From Heloderma charlesbogerti (Eukaryota; Chordata; Lepidosauria; Squamata; Helodermatidae): a stretch of 64,000 bases of DNA. Location: contig JANEZZ010001492.1 of the NCBI GenBank assembly GCA_026122225.1, forward strand, positions 787,001 through 851,000. Direction: 5' to 3'. Below, one piece after another: positions 51,052 to 61,845 of this stretch. The notes beneath the pieces are model-generated. The model made no database searches. It worked only from the letters and a program-made list of their open reading frames with translations, and had not been told where the DNA came from. The position numbers and the translations under genes are program-made. Position 1 is the stretch's first letter; each line of letters opens with the position of its first letter.

Positions 51052-51499
51052 TGTACGGGTTTTTGAATCCGTTCCATCTGTGTTTCATGGATTGTAAAGC
51101 ACCTTTCCTTTTGTCATCTGCTCATTGATGGAATCGGATTTTTCTCAACTTCCTGAACTTGTGTTTGCATTGGACAGTGCACACCTTCACAAATGTGCAT
51201 GCCCCAAAATGCATATTTGCACAAATATGCAAATCTCCCCCAAATCCACATTTTCACACTTTAGCCAATGGGGGGAAATGTACATTTTTGGTCAGTGGGT
51301 TTCTTTCCTTTTTCATAATTTTGTACGACTAAATTGTGTACAATTGCGTACAATTCCAGAAATTAAAAAAAAACAACCCACATGTCCTCAGGATCTGCAC
51401 AGCTCAGAAAAAGCCAGTCTGCTGCAGAATCTGTGGGTTGTATTCATAGAAATCCGAACTCATTTGAATCCATTGCAGATTTTTCTGACATCCCTAGTA
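51052..51499 (+). mobile_element. hAT-like TAGGGATGT family, type A, longest intact copy
   Basis: Left end TAGGGGTGTACGGGTTTTTG; right end TTTTCTGACATCCCTA. gtactagg follows the right end (51500-51507) and the same 8 bases end at 51055 on the left, overlapping the TAGG of the TIR, as if a gtactagg-TAGG junction had lost one TAGG. The centre carries ATGTGCATGCCCCAAAATGC / ATATTTGCACAAATATGC words and GGTCAGTGGG-type sequence found where BovB inserted in the 61647 copy. The 149-codon frame 51125-51574 crosses the element and is not a gene. Confidence 0.85.
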
Positions 51500-52520
51500 C
51501 TAGGGTTTGCTTTTGGTATAGTGTTCTGCCGAACTATCTCCTACAAGCCACGACCCATTATTACTATAAGTTAGAGGCCCAAAGTTAGAACTAGATTTGG
51601 GGTGGTATGTGTGTGTGTGTATGTGTGGGACAGGTATCACATCCAAGTCCTTATGAAATGTTTATTGACATTCCTATATCTTCTCCTCCCCACTCCCAAG
51701 CAATTAGACCTTTGGAGTTCATTTTGAGGTTTGGAGTGACAGATATTTAAAACTGAATATAATGATATGACACTTACTCGTTTTTCTCAAGTTGGACGGA
51801 TGCTCTCTGTGCCTTGAGGCACCAAATTTCACTCAGAAGTAATTTCTAATATTGCTTCATTCTATTACTTGTAAATTCAATACAATTAGAGGCATATTCA
51901 GTTCATTACCACTCTGAACTCTTGCCCGTGTTGTGTGTGTGTATGTCTGTTTCAGTCTGCTGCCTTTCAGAAACACTTTATTAAAAGTTTGTTTTACTGT
52001 CTTTTGTTAAAAGCAAGTAATATATTGCAACTAATCATTAGTTAAGATCAAGTATGGAATCATATACATCATATACATATACATATACATATACACATAC
52101 ATATTATGTACATATACATATATACATATATCATATACATATATCATATACATCCTTCTAACCATCTACATTCTTTCTCATAGCCAGAAATCTGGGGTGG
52201 GCCTAAGGAGTGGCATTAAGACTCTACAAAGTCTCTGAATTCAAGTAGTCTTATATGGGTACATTTCATTTCATATATTAAATAGTCCTACATGCCAATA
52301 GCTAAACTATTCTCTAAATGTGGATGTTTAGGTAGCCAACATGGCATAAGAAGGGGATATCAATAAACCTGGGGGAACTGCAAGGTTTGCAGATGTATGA
52401 AAAGGTTGGGGAGGGGGGACCCAAGGGGGAAAAAAAATAACCAAAACAGCCAAAGGCGGACTGAGTGAGCATGGAAAGTTGACTGACTGTCTCTCTTCCT
52501 TGCTTTCTCTCTGCTGTGTA
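51500..52520. other. No gene; ATACAT tandem at 52070-52155
   Basis: (TATACA)n-type AT-rich tandem repeat of about 85 bp; otherwise unrecognised. Confidence 0.5.
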
Positions 52521-52524
52521 AGTA

Positions 52525-52848
52525 AGATGGACACTTATGAATCACCAAAAAGAGGAAACGCATGACCCAAAAAGAGGACAACACAGAGCAGCAATTTGCA
52601 TAACATTTGCATATGATAAGTTATATGTATAGAAGCAAATTTAGAAATACTTATTATAATTTAAATAGACATGCAATAAATCTCACCATAGTGTGGCAAA
52701 CGGTGACCAGGAGACCTGTGTGCCTGCCTGTTCAGCCTACTTTTCAGGTGCTAAGTGTTGATGGGCAACAATTGTTTGTCTTAAACTAGAATTGGACGGG
52801 ACAGTCATTCAAACATGTAAAAAAAAGGGCACATGGCCACCCTCAGTT
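52525..52848 (+). repeat. AGGGTGGCC-family repeat
   Basis: GATGGACACTTATGAATCAC, AGAGGACAACACAGAGCAGC, TTGCATATGATAAGTTATAT, CAATAAATCTCACCATAGTG and GCTAAGTGTTGATGGGCAAC, ending GCACATGGCCACCCT. Confidence 0.75.
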
Positions 52849-54650
52849 TTTCATGCATGGTGTGACTTTTATGTTGAGGTGCTTTCTAACATATCATTCC
52901 AACCCCAACATGCAATTATGAGGAAACTCAGTAATGGACTACATTATGCCAGTGATTGGCAAACTACATTATGTCAGCAACTGATGGTTTGAAAAACATC
53001 AGAAAAGAAATTCAGGTAAATGGTTAACTGGGCATTGCATGAGAGACTAGAGCGTTTTAATGTTTTCATGAAACTAAAGAACAAAATAAAATTATTGGAG
53101 GGAAATTGTTTATTTCATAGATTACCCAGCATTAGTAATGCAAGAGCTGGGAGCAGAAGATAATCATATTGAAGTAACAGACTGCAAATGTAGTCTGAGT
53201 ATAAGGTTCCTTCTGAGGCACTACCTGAAAGAAGATACCTGTATCCCCTTCAACAGAAGGATTTCCTCTGAAATGTGCTCCAAAAAGGGTACCTCTGTAC
53301 ACAGCTGAAGGCACTCATAGCTCCACAACTTAGCTTCTAGCTTTGCTTCAGTTTTCTTTGAACTTCTGATATTTTTAACCTTCATAAGTTGTACCATGAA
53401 TTTTTCAATTAGCCAGCACATAATTAAATCAACTGATTAAACAGAGAGGTTTGAGTTGATAAAGTACCATTATGCACTCCAACTGCAATGGGGCACTAAT
53501 GACATGTAGATTACGCTCAAGAGCAATCGCTCTCTCTTCGACTACTGCTCTACCGTTTTCAAGCATCCCTTTCCCATGCTTGGCTCCCTGACAAGATGTG
53601 GCCTACTTTGACCATGAGGAGATAATTGCAAGATGGGAAGGAACCTTGAGAAGTAGGACAGACAGCGTCAGATCCTGTTTACTGATGGTAGAATGACGTT
53701 ACAAGATAAAACAGGAGATTGCCAAGCCCACACTTACCTTGGGATGCTAATGCAGGGCAAGAGGGGCATTTTAAGGGGAGAATCATGGCCAAACTTCACA
53801 CAATGCTAAATATATCACATGAAGTTCTAAACAGCCACTGTGGGAAGGGAGAGACGCAATCAAGATCCAGACCATAGTGCATGGAGAAGGAGAACATTAT
53901 GGGTGCTCCCAGAAAAGTACAATTGCCCTGCCCCATTCACAAAATTTTACAGGGTGTCCAGATGACATTGTCTTCCATTTTGTAACCCTTCCGTGTTTTC
54001 TCATCACTTTTCCCATCTTTTTTCTTACCCTCAAAAATCCATTAAAGAGGGAAAGACAGAAAAGCTGTGCAATGCTTTTTGATTCGTAGTGCCTAGGACC
54101 CTCCATCCGGAAGCACCCTAAACTTCCTTTCTCCCGCTGTCACCTCTGATAAATAAGTTTTGCAGATTTTCTTGTGCGTGTGTTTTTAAAATAATACAAG
54201 CACTTGGTAACATATTTACCAGACAAGAAAATGGGATCAATGGTGTTTGAAAGCCAAACTAGTCACTACATGCAGTTTTGTCTTAAGATTACTTTGATTT
54301 TCTTTTTAACACCAAGTAACCCATTGATGCCAGCACACCTGCTGACCGTGTCCCCCACTGATGTGTGAGCAGCATCAGTCTGAAGGGGGGACTTTTCTAC
54401 ACATGTAGAGGTTCCAACACCTGGAAAGAAGCCCAGTCAATGCGGGTTTCTGTCCTCATGGAGACAGAAACCCCTCCAGACTGACTGACACTGCTCACAC
54501 ATCTGCTGGGGGTCAACATGCACATCAATGTCAAGGGGGCATGGTTATCCCCATGCATTCCCACTGGCCCCTTCACACATTCGGCACCCATTGGGGATGT
54601 CTTAGTTATGCTCCTGAGGCATTTAGAATTCCACATTCTGAATTAAACAA
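52849..54650. other. No gene recognised
   Basis: Mostly AT-rich sequence without family repeats or protein-like frames. At 54310-54540 CCATTGATGCCAGCACACCT, CCCCCACTGATGTGTGAGCA and GACAGAAACCCCTCCAGACT / GTCTCCATGAGGACAG words hint at a decayed inverted repeat. Confidence 0.4.
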
Positions 54651-54654
54651 TCAG

Positions 54655-54900
54655 AGCATAAGAACATCAAAAGAGCCATGCTGGATCAGACCAAGGGTCC
54701 ATCTAGTCCAGCATTCTGTTCACACAGTGTGGTGAACCAGCTGCCTGTGAGAAACCCCCAAGTAGGACATGAGTCCAATAGCACCATCCTGCCCATGTTC
54801 CCCAGCAACTGGTGTCCAGAGACATACTGCCTCTGATACTGGAGGTAATATAGACATGACTAGTAGCCATTGATAGCCTTCCCCTCCATTAATTAGTCTA
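54655..54900 (-). repeat. CR1-like LINE 3' UTR, minus strand
   Basis: GAGCATAAGAACATCAAAAG, AGCCATGCTGGATCAGACCA, GTCCAGCATTCTGTTCACAC, CCTGCCCATGTTCCCCAGCA and ATTGATAGCCTTCCCCTCC are the inverse of 43160-43390. Confidence 0.85.
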
Positions 54901-56820
54901 ATCCCTTGATTAGGGGGATGATCAAACTAACTGCAGAAAGGATAGATTACAAATGTATCTACTGCCCTGAGGCGACCAGTCTCACATATGCATCATCTGT
55001 TTTGACTACATTTTATATAGAGAGGGAAAAGGTAGTGTCAAGCCTTCCATTTTTATCTTGACATGGTAGGGAGGAGACTTCTATCGCTGAGTGTATTGTG
55101 TTTTATATAAAGGATTCAAAATGCTCAATGAGAAGCATACTGATCACTATCAATATATCTCAGAGCAGTCACTAAATCCAGCTGTCCTTCGTCGGCTTCA
55201 TCAAAAAGAGAAAAGCATGTTCGCATTCAGTATTACTGACTGCCAAGTGCACGTTCTACCATTCTGAATGCTAAGAAGAAGAAGGCAGGGGAACTATCAT
55301 AGTCTCATGCGTTGTCATAAAAAACCCTATCCAGTTCAAGGTGAGGGGATAGATGGAGTATGAGAGGGGTAAAATAAATTGAAGCTTTCACTTCCTAATC
55401 ACTTGTTGGTTTGGTTACATGAGAGGTAGGGAATTTCCTTCTCAAAAGCCTGGTTCAAGCCCTTTTCCCATTTCTTGCCTCTCCCCTAGGATGGATATTA
55501 AATGCCCCTGTTCCTAATGCATCCCTGAGCACCAGCACTAAGAACTGCGCAAGTTATTTGAAAGGCCCCTCAAATGAATAATTGGAGGCATCTATATACT
55601 GTGCTGTGGTTGGGGTGGTAACGTCTCTGACACTGGCTTTCTTCACACGGAGCTTTTATCCTGCGATTGAGATTGCTCAATCTCAGTTTGTAGGCTCTTT
55701 ACATGACGCCATGAACCTCCAAGGCATCTCCTGCACTAAGTGCCCTTTGTTCTGTTTTTAAATAGATTGCAGATAATGAGCTATCAAATTACTTCATTGT
55801 GCTCCACTTCAGTTCCCTCTGTGAAAAGAGTTAAAGCAGGAAGGAGTGAGATCAATGAAAGATAATGGAAGGCTCAGATAGGGGAAAAGGGGAGGGGGGA
55901 AAGGAAGGGGGTGAAAAAGGGAGTCGTTGTGATCCGGCATTTAAAACAGAAGCAGAAAGCCCTGTTTTAAATGCAGAATTTTAGGCTGGTGTAGAGATGC
56001 CCACTGTTTGGCTAAAATGTTCAGTTGCTGGGGGGACTAAATAGCAGTGTGCCAAATTTTTTGATCCATTTGTTTTTGACCATTTGTGTGTGTGTGTGGG
56101 GGGGTTGTATGAAAAGAAATTGCCCCCAAAAATTGTGCGAAGGGGTGAGAATTTTGGAGAAATTTCTCAAGGTGCAGGACTCCAGTGCTTACCTTACTGT
56201 AAGGAGATGGCTGGGGATGTTCTTTATTTTAGCATTTTTATCCTGTTCTGCCCTTGCAGACTCTCTGGCTGCTTGAGCTTTCTTAAAAGCCCCTTGGAGG
56301 ACTTAGCCAGGGCTTCCTCCCTTGGGGCTTCCCTGTGCTGCTGCCTGCAGAGTGCCTGAAAGCTGAGTGAGGACTTCTTCTTTGTCTTCTCATTAAAAGG
56401 ACTTTTAGCATGAACCAAACCAAACCAAAAATGCCTCACTCAGCTTTCAGGTACTCAGCAGGCAGCAGCTGAATAACAACAACAGCAAGCAGCCCGCTAA
56501 CTATTTGTCTGGAAGCTTCTAGTTGCTTTATTTATTTATATAGTGATGTTGAGAAAAACATGGTAGTGTGTGATCTGCATTTTCAACTGGCACTTATGAA
56601 ACAGCTCATTACACAGAACTTCCCTCACACGAAAGCAGTGAGCATTAGCTAGCCTCCGCAGGCCAGCTGTGTTGTATCAAGAGACCCAGATGCGTGCCTC
56701 CAGGAGGAATGGTGAAAGAGCTGCATTTGCTGAAGGCAAATTCAGTGTTATGAATTGCTAGGAAAGGGGCTGAAAATAAAACCACAAGCATCATAATGCT
56801 ATTTGATGTGTGTGTGTGTG
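54901..56820. other. No gene recognised
   Basis: Contains a purine-rich tract (about 55880-55925) and a (GT)n/G-tract at 56085-56105. CAGAGTGCCTGAAAGCTGAG (56347) is mirrored by CTCAGCTTTCAGGTACTCAG (56439), an inverted pair about 90 bp apart. Confidence 0.4.
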
Positions 56821-56829
56821 GTGCTTCTC

Positions 56830-57062
56830 AAAAGAGATGTGTGGTTTTTGTTAATGTCTGTGTTCCATGGATTGTCAGGGGTCTTTCATTCTGCCATCCA
56901 CTCATTGATGGAATCAGACTTTTTGTATGAGAATTTCATTCATTTGCAAACGCGCATTTGCGGAAATGCACACCTGCACAAGTGCGTTTTTGCACAAATC
57001 CATCCCCAAAATTATAAAAGATCCACAACTTTGCAGAATCTGCGCAGCTGCATGCATACTTG
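56830..57062 (+). mobile_element. hAT-like TAGGGATGT family, type A, 3' end missing
   Basis: GAGATGTGTGGTTTTTGTTA and TGTTCCATGGATTGTCAGGG, then ATCCACTCATTGATGGAATC and a centre of CAAACGCGCATTTGCGGAAA / CACAAGTGCGTTTTTGCAC. It ends near GAATCTGCGCAGCTG without the ACATCCCTA terminus. Confidence 0.7.
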
Positions 57063-57570
57063 ATTGTTCCATTTCAAGGGTATCACAAAGCTAGGCAGGG
57101 GCAATAGGATGGAAATGATCAAGGGTTGAAGCATTTTTCCTTCGAAGAAAGCCTAAAGCAATGATGGGCAGACTTCAGGCTTGCAGGGTCTACTTTGTTG
57201 CTGTTATTGTTTATTGGAACCCTGAGATTCAGCAACTGGAGCCTTGTTCAAAAGGCCTGCACTTAGAATTAAAGATTTCTGACCCCAGGAATTTGTTTTG
57301 AGTACCAAAACTGAACAGAATTCACAGTCCTTCCACACACTAAACCAGTCCTGGTTACCCTAAGTTCTTCTCCATTTCAGCAGTATCATGAGGTTGGGGA
57401 GTATCTTTTTCTTGGTGCTATATTTAAATGATTGGGAGTCAGAAATCCTTGATCTACTGCAATCCACCAAGAGATCTACCAGTAGATCCAGGTCTACTTC
57501 TGCCCATTCCTGGCCTAAAGCGTTGGGCTCAATTCAGAAAAATGATGTTGAAGTGGGAGGGAGGACATAG

Positions 57571-57923
57571 GGCTTTTCTACACTAGGCATTTATCGTGCA
57601 CTCATTATTCCCTACTACAGTTGTTTACATCTTTAGATGATGTCGTGATACTCCAGTTTCACTTCTGTGCCTAACCAGCATTTTCAGTGAGTATTTTTAG
57701 AGCAGGGAAAATGTGGCATTTAATTGTGAAAGTGAAAGAACGAGCAATTTCCCCTTGTGTATTTGCAATATTCCACTATACTGCAGTGAGACCTAGAGGT
57801 TCTGTAGGGGAAATGCAAGAAAGGAAACACTCCTTATGCAGTGCTTGGATCTGAATTTTGCTATGCAACTGAAAGTAGATTCAGTGGATAATCAGCTAAT
57901 TAACAGCCTCATGTAGAAAAGCT
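57571..57923 (+). mobile_element. Short TIR element, GGCTTTTCTAC family, copy 2
   Basis: Left end GGCTTTTCTACACTAGGC; right end GCCTCATGTAGAAAAGCT. Length 353 bp, flanked by catag at 57566-57570 and 57924-57928. It matches the minus strand of 1705-2053 along its length (CATTTATCGTGCACTCATTA, TTCCCTACT, GAAACACTCCTTATGCAGTG with the inverse CACTACATGAGCAGTGTTTC). No coding potential. Confidence 0.7.
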
Positions 57924-57928
57924 CATAG

Positions 57929-58465
57929 TAGATACCAGCATAATTAGGGGTTTTGGAGAAAGTGAAGAGAGAGCAATGATGGTCTGTCTCTCACTGTTCT
58001 TAAACTCAGGGTTGTCCAATGAAATTGATTGGCAGTCTGTTCAGGACAGACAAATTAAAATCCTTTATCATGCAGTACATGTTTAACTAACAGAACTAGA
58101 CAAATTCATGGAGGACAAATCTATCAGTGGAGATTAGCCGTAACAGCTGCACATCAAAACTGTGTGTTCAGAGGCTGTACACCTCTGATTACCAGATGCT
58201 GGGAATAAATAGCAAGGTTGGTGATCTCCATCATGTTGAAAATGTATCAGTGTATTTAGCTGGCCACAACTAGAGACCTGCCTTTGGACTGATACAGCAA
58301 ATCCATTTATTCTGCCCTTATGCATGAAATGGACTGAGATGACATGACAGTTACTTACACACATGACTTAGCAATCAAGTTACCAAGGAGAGAACTGAGG
58401 TTTCTCAACCCATCCTGATTACAGGAGCACGAGGCATATCACGAATGGAACAAGCAGCAAAATGG
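57929..58465. other. Nothing recognised
   Basis: GGTTGTCCAATGAAATTGAT and GACAAATTCATGGAGGACAA near 58010-58130 faintly recall the CR1-like 3' coding end (KLDKFLEEK-type), too decayed to call. Confidence 0.3.
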
Positions 58466-58469
58466 AAGT

Positions 58470-59239
58470 AGAGTGGCCACTTAGGCATCACCAAGAAAGA
58501 GGACAGATGAGGACACCAATTGGCATAACCTTTGCATATGTTAGTGTATAGGTACAGATGCAAATTTGGAAATACTAACTATAATTTAAATAGAACCCAT
58601 CTCACCATAGTGGAGAGGCTGACTAAGTGACCTGTGTGTCTGCTCAGTTTGCCATCCAGGTGCTAAGTGTTGGTGGACAACTTCAAGCCCTCTGCTCTCC
58701 CACTTTATGGTTCTTTGACTTTAAACCACACTTGGACTGGAGAGCCCATCAAATAGAAGACACCTTCAAATAGAGGACTGTCCTCTGCTAGCTCTCCAGA
58801 ATTAGGGATGTATGGAGTGTGTAAAATCCGTTCCATCCGTGCTTTGCAGTTTGTCAGGTGCCTTTTGTTCTGTCATCCGCCCATGGATGGAATCAGATTT
58901 TTTTTTAAGTTTCTGAATTTGCACAAATTTGCATGTGCAAAAATGCACAAATTCCCTCCCAATGCACATTTTCATGCTTTAGCTTTTGGGGGAAAGGCGC
59001 ATTTTTGGCCAGCTTTTTTATTTTGTGTATTTTTCTATTACAAAATTTGTGCAAAATTTGGGTAAGTTAGAAAAACAGTCTGCAAGGCCACAGAACCTGC
59101 CCAACAGGGAAAAGCTGGTCCAGTGCAGAATCTGTGGGTCAGATTCTTAAAAATCTGAATTCACTTGGTTCCATTGCAGATTTCTCCAACCTCCCTATCC
59201 AAAAGAAAGGATTGTCCAAATAGGACACATGGCCACCCT
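58470..59239 (+). repeat. AGGGTGGCC-family repeat, full length, split by a hAT-like element
   Basis: Left end AGAGTGGCCACTTAGGCATC; right end GGACACATGGCCACCCT, its imperfect inverse. The body is GAGGACACCAATTGGCATAA, CATATGTTAGTGTATAGGTA, CCCATCTCACCATAGTGGAG, GTGTTGGTGGACAACTTCAA and AATAGAGGACTGTCCTCTGC. The 58803-59197 element splits it just before the end; the two parts rejoin at tccagaat / tccaaaag. Confidence 0.8.
58803..59197 (+). mobile_element. hAT-like TAGGGATGT family, type A, nested
   Basis: Left end TAGGGATGTATGGAGTGTGT; right end GATTTCTCCAACCTCCCTA. The flanks tccagaat (58795-58802) and tccaaaag (59198-59205) match at 6 of 8. The centre has TTGCACAAATTTGCATGTGC and GCACATTTTCATGC. 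Complete type A copy of 395 bp. Confidence 0.9.
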
Positions 59240-59422
59240 GCCTGGCAATGAGTGACATTCCTCTGAGTATTAACCATTGCCAGCTCCAGCTCATCTGGGA
59301 ACAGTAGGAAGAGTTTCCAATATGGAAGTTTGAGCCTCAGACCGCTGAAATAAAGCACATGCCGACCATTGAAAAGACAGTCAAGCCCTTGCAGGCTGGC
59401 GAATTGCAGTGCAATATCGTTT

Positions 59423-59432
59423 TCTTCACTTT

Positions 59433-59467
<35 letters not shown>

Positions 59468-59470
59468 CTT
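59423..59470 (+). repeat. (TTTC)n microsatellite
   Basis: About nine TTTC units. Confidence 0.9.
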
Positions 59471-60064
59471 TTTTGCAGTGTTAAGCATTTTGGTTGTTTA
59501 AGGCCTGTGTTCTCTTATCTTTCCTTTTGTTTGCCTCTTTTAAATGGGTAGCTCCTGACTCTTTGTGCCTCACTTAAATCACACAAAGGAAAGAAGCTGT
59601 CCTACTTAAAAGTACATAAATGGATTTTGTAGTGGAAGTATTTGAGGAGGGATATGTCAAATTAAGTAAAGGCCATTGTTAAGCTTCCTCCCCCTCCCCC
59701 TCCCTCTGGTTTAATTTAGGTACTGAAGAGAGTCTAAATTTAGTACGTGAGTAGACAGTATTTATTTCACCCATTATATCAGCTCCTATAGTAGATACAA
59801 AGTTTGGTTTGACAAAAATATTCCCAGTATGGCCTTGAGAGTTTTGTTGCTGGAATGTAGAATAATATTGATATTGATTCTTTTGGGGGCTAACTGCTCC
59901 TAAATCCCTGAACTTGTGAAAAATCCCAAAGTCAACTGAAGATGGTGTTACACACCATTAGGTGCTCTGATCGCAATTGCACATGCATTTCACATCACAT
60001 CTGTAGTTTACACCCTGTAAGGGAACACTCATGTTGCTGTGCAGAATTTGAACTGTGTTGTTTA

Positions 60065-60545
60065 TTATTACATTTATATGTAATCTTCCTCAAGGCAACA
60101 TGTATGGTTCCCCCCATCTTATCTGCACACCAACCCCATGTGGTAGGTTAGACTGAGAAAGTAACTGGCCCAAGGTCACCCAGAGAGGTTCATGGTGGAG
60201 CGGAGATTGGAACCTGGGGCAGTATCCAACAGTGACATTCCACAAGTTCAAATCGCATTAGCAAAGCTCTGCTGAATTATTCCGTTGCACAACTGGTTAC
60301 ACAAGCAGAATGCACAATGGATCCCACAGCAGGTTGCACAAGAGTAATGTACAACTGGTTGCACAACAGGTTGCACAAGCATCATGCAAAACCACTTGCA
60401 CAAACGTAACTTTAGTTGGATTGTTCTCTTGCACATAGTTCAGAACCTTGTTTCCGTTACCGCAATGCCATTGTGCTAATGGAATAACACAGTTGGATAC
60501 TGCCCCAAGTCTCTCCAGTCCTAGCTGAACACTCTAAACCTCTAC
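60065..60545 (-). repeat. MIR-like SINE fragment, split by a TIR element
   Basis: CAACCCCATGTGGTAGGTTA, CTGGCCCAAGGTCACCCAGA, GAGGTTCATGGTGGAGCG and GAGATTGGAACCTGG, then (after the insert) GTCTCTCCAGTCCTAGCTGA ACACTCTAAACC, is the inverse of a tRNA-headed SINE: the GGAACC region corresponds to the B box and the last words to the A-box side. Confidence 0.65.
60216..60506. mobile_element. 291-bp TIR element, ends GGGGCAGTATCCAAC
   Basis: Left end GGGGCAGTATCCAACAGTGA; right end GTTGGATACTGCCCC, a near-perfect inverted repeat of about 26 bp. It interrupts the MIR-like SINE. The interior is made of degenerate repeats of GTTGCACAA, such as TTGCACAACTGGTTACACAA, CAGGTTGCACAAGAG and ACAACTGGTTGCACAACAGG. 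No coding potential; target duplication not visible. Confidence 0.65.
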
Positions 60546-61320
60546 AACACACAGTATGTCTAAAGCAGGGGTGCAGAACCCACCCTAATCCAGCCTGCCA
60601 GGCTCCTCAATCCAGCTCACACAGCCTCCTTGGGCTCCTCCAGGGGGTGGGGCTTGGCCTCCAAGTCCTGCCCCTGGAGGATTCCTCCCTGGAGGAATCC
60701 CCACTGTTATCTCCAGTTGGAGATTGGCAGTAACAGTGGGGATTCCCCTGCATGCTGTTTCCCCCTCCCACTTGGGAGGTGGGGGATAGGCAGTGCTAGG
60801 AAGATCAGCCACTTTTCCCAGCACTGGCTGTGTCTTCCTTTGCATGCCTCTTGCCACACCCAATGGGGGATTGTGTGAGGCAAGCAGAGGCAGCTTCCAA
60901 CTCAGCCGGCTCTTAAGAGGAGCAGTTCCTCCTGGTGCCAGCTGAGTCTGTTTCTGTGCTGCTTGCTGTCTCCATCCTCCCTGTGCAGCTAAGTCCCTTT
61001 CTCCATGCTGAGAGAGGCATAAACTCCATGCCTCTCCAAGTGAAAAGGGGCAAGGGTGGGGTGATGATGTCAGTAGCTGTGGTCTTGCCCACAGAGAACA
61101 TCGGGCCCACAGAAGGACCTGTCAGAGGGCCATTCAGCCCCCCACCCATTTTAGGTTCTGCAGCCCTGGTCTATTGACTGCATGTTCATCCATAAACATC
61201 CATTTCTACATTCTTCTGATATCTATATTACTAATTTGACTTCTGTCAGATCTACAGGCACAAATTATATTGAGAGATATCTTTCATTAGTCCACACTTT
61301 TATTTGTAATGAATTATACT
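60546..61320. other. No gene recognised
   Basis: CCTGGAGGATTCCTCCCTGG AGGAATCCCC (60673-60702) is a compact palindrome, and CCACTGTTATCTCCAGTTGG / GGCAGTAACAGTGGGG its neighbours; the area 60560-61170 may be a GC-rich repeat I do not recognise. Confidence 0.35.
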
Positions 61321-61321
61321 C

Positions 61322-61432
61322 AATCTTTCAGCTTTTTTTTTTTAAGCTCTCAATGGCTTACAAACAAATTCAATTAAAACATAATAAAACACATCAATAA
61401 AAACCATAAAAATAAAAGTAGCAGAGAAATGG
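61322..61432 (-). repeat. L2-type tail-like sequence, minus strand
   Basis: T-run, AAGCTCTCAATGGCTTACAA, then CAATTAAAACATAATAAAAC is typical of inverted L2-type tails. Confidence 0.5.
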
Positions 61433-61845
61433 CAAAAATGAGAGTACACGTCCTGCTCCAATGAGGTCCAGCTCTTTGCTATGCAAATACAGGAATGAAT
61501 ACAATAGGAAAGTCAATTTAGCGCGCAAATGATCAGGCAAGTAGGAGTTTTCCAGAGAGATGTCTGAGGCACAGCCAGTTCAAACACATGGGAGGTCAGT
61601 AAAGCAGAGACACAATCCCAAAGTAGCATCAGGCAGGAGACCACAGTAGGGATGTATGGATTGTGTAAAATCTGTTCCATTTGTGTTTCACAGATATAAT
61701 ATGCCTTTCATTCCATCCTCCTCCCAACAATGGAATTGGATTTTTTTGTTTTCCAAATTGGCACCAATGCACATGGGCACAAATTTGCATGTGTGAAAAT
61801 GTACAAATTCCCCCAAAATGCAACAGCCTATGGGGGAAATATGCA

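Noticed and set aside
51125..51574. 149-codon frame
   Set aside because: It lies across a type A hAT-like element and its flank; shared words with other copies show it is repeat sequence.
60065..60215. A tRNA gene near the GGAACC B-box-like word
   Set aside because: Only the SINE body and remnants of box sequences are present; no cloverleaf can be drawn.
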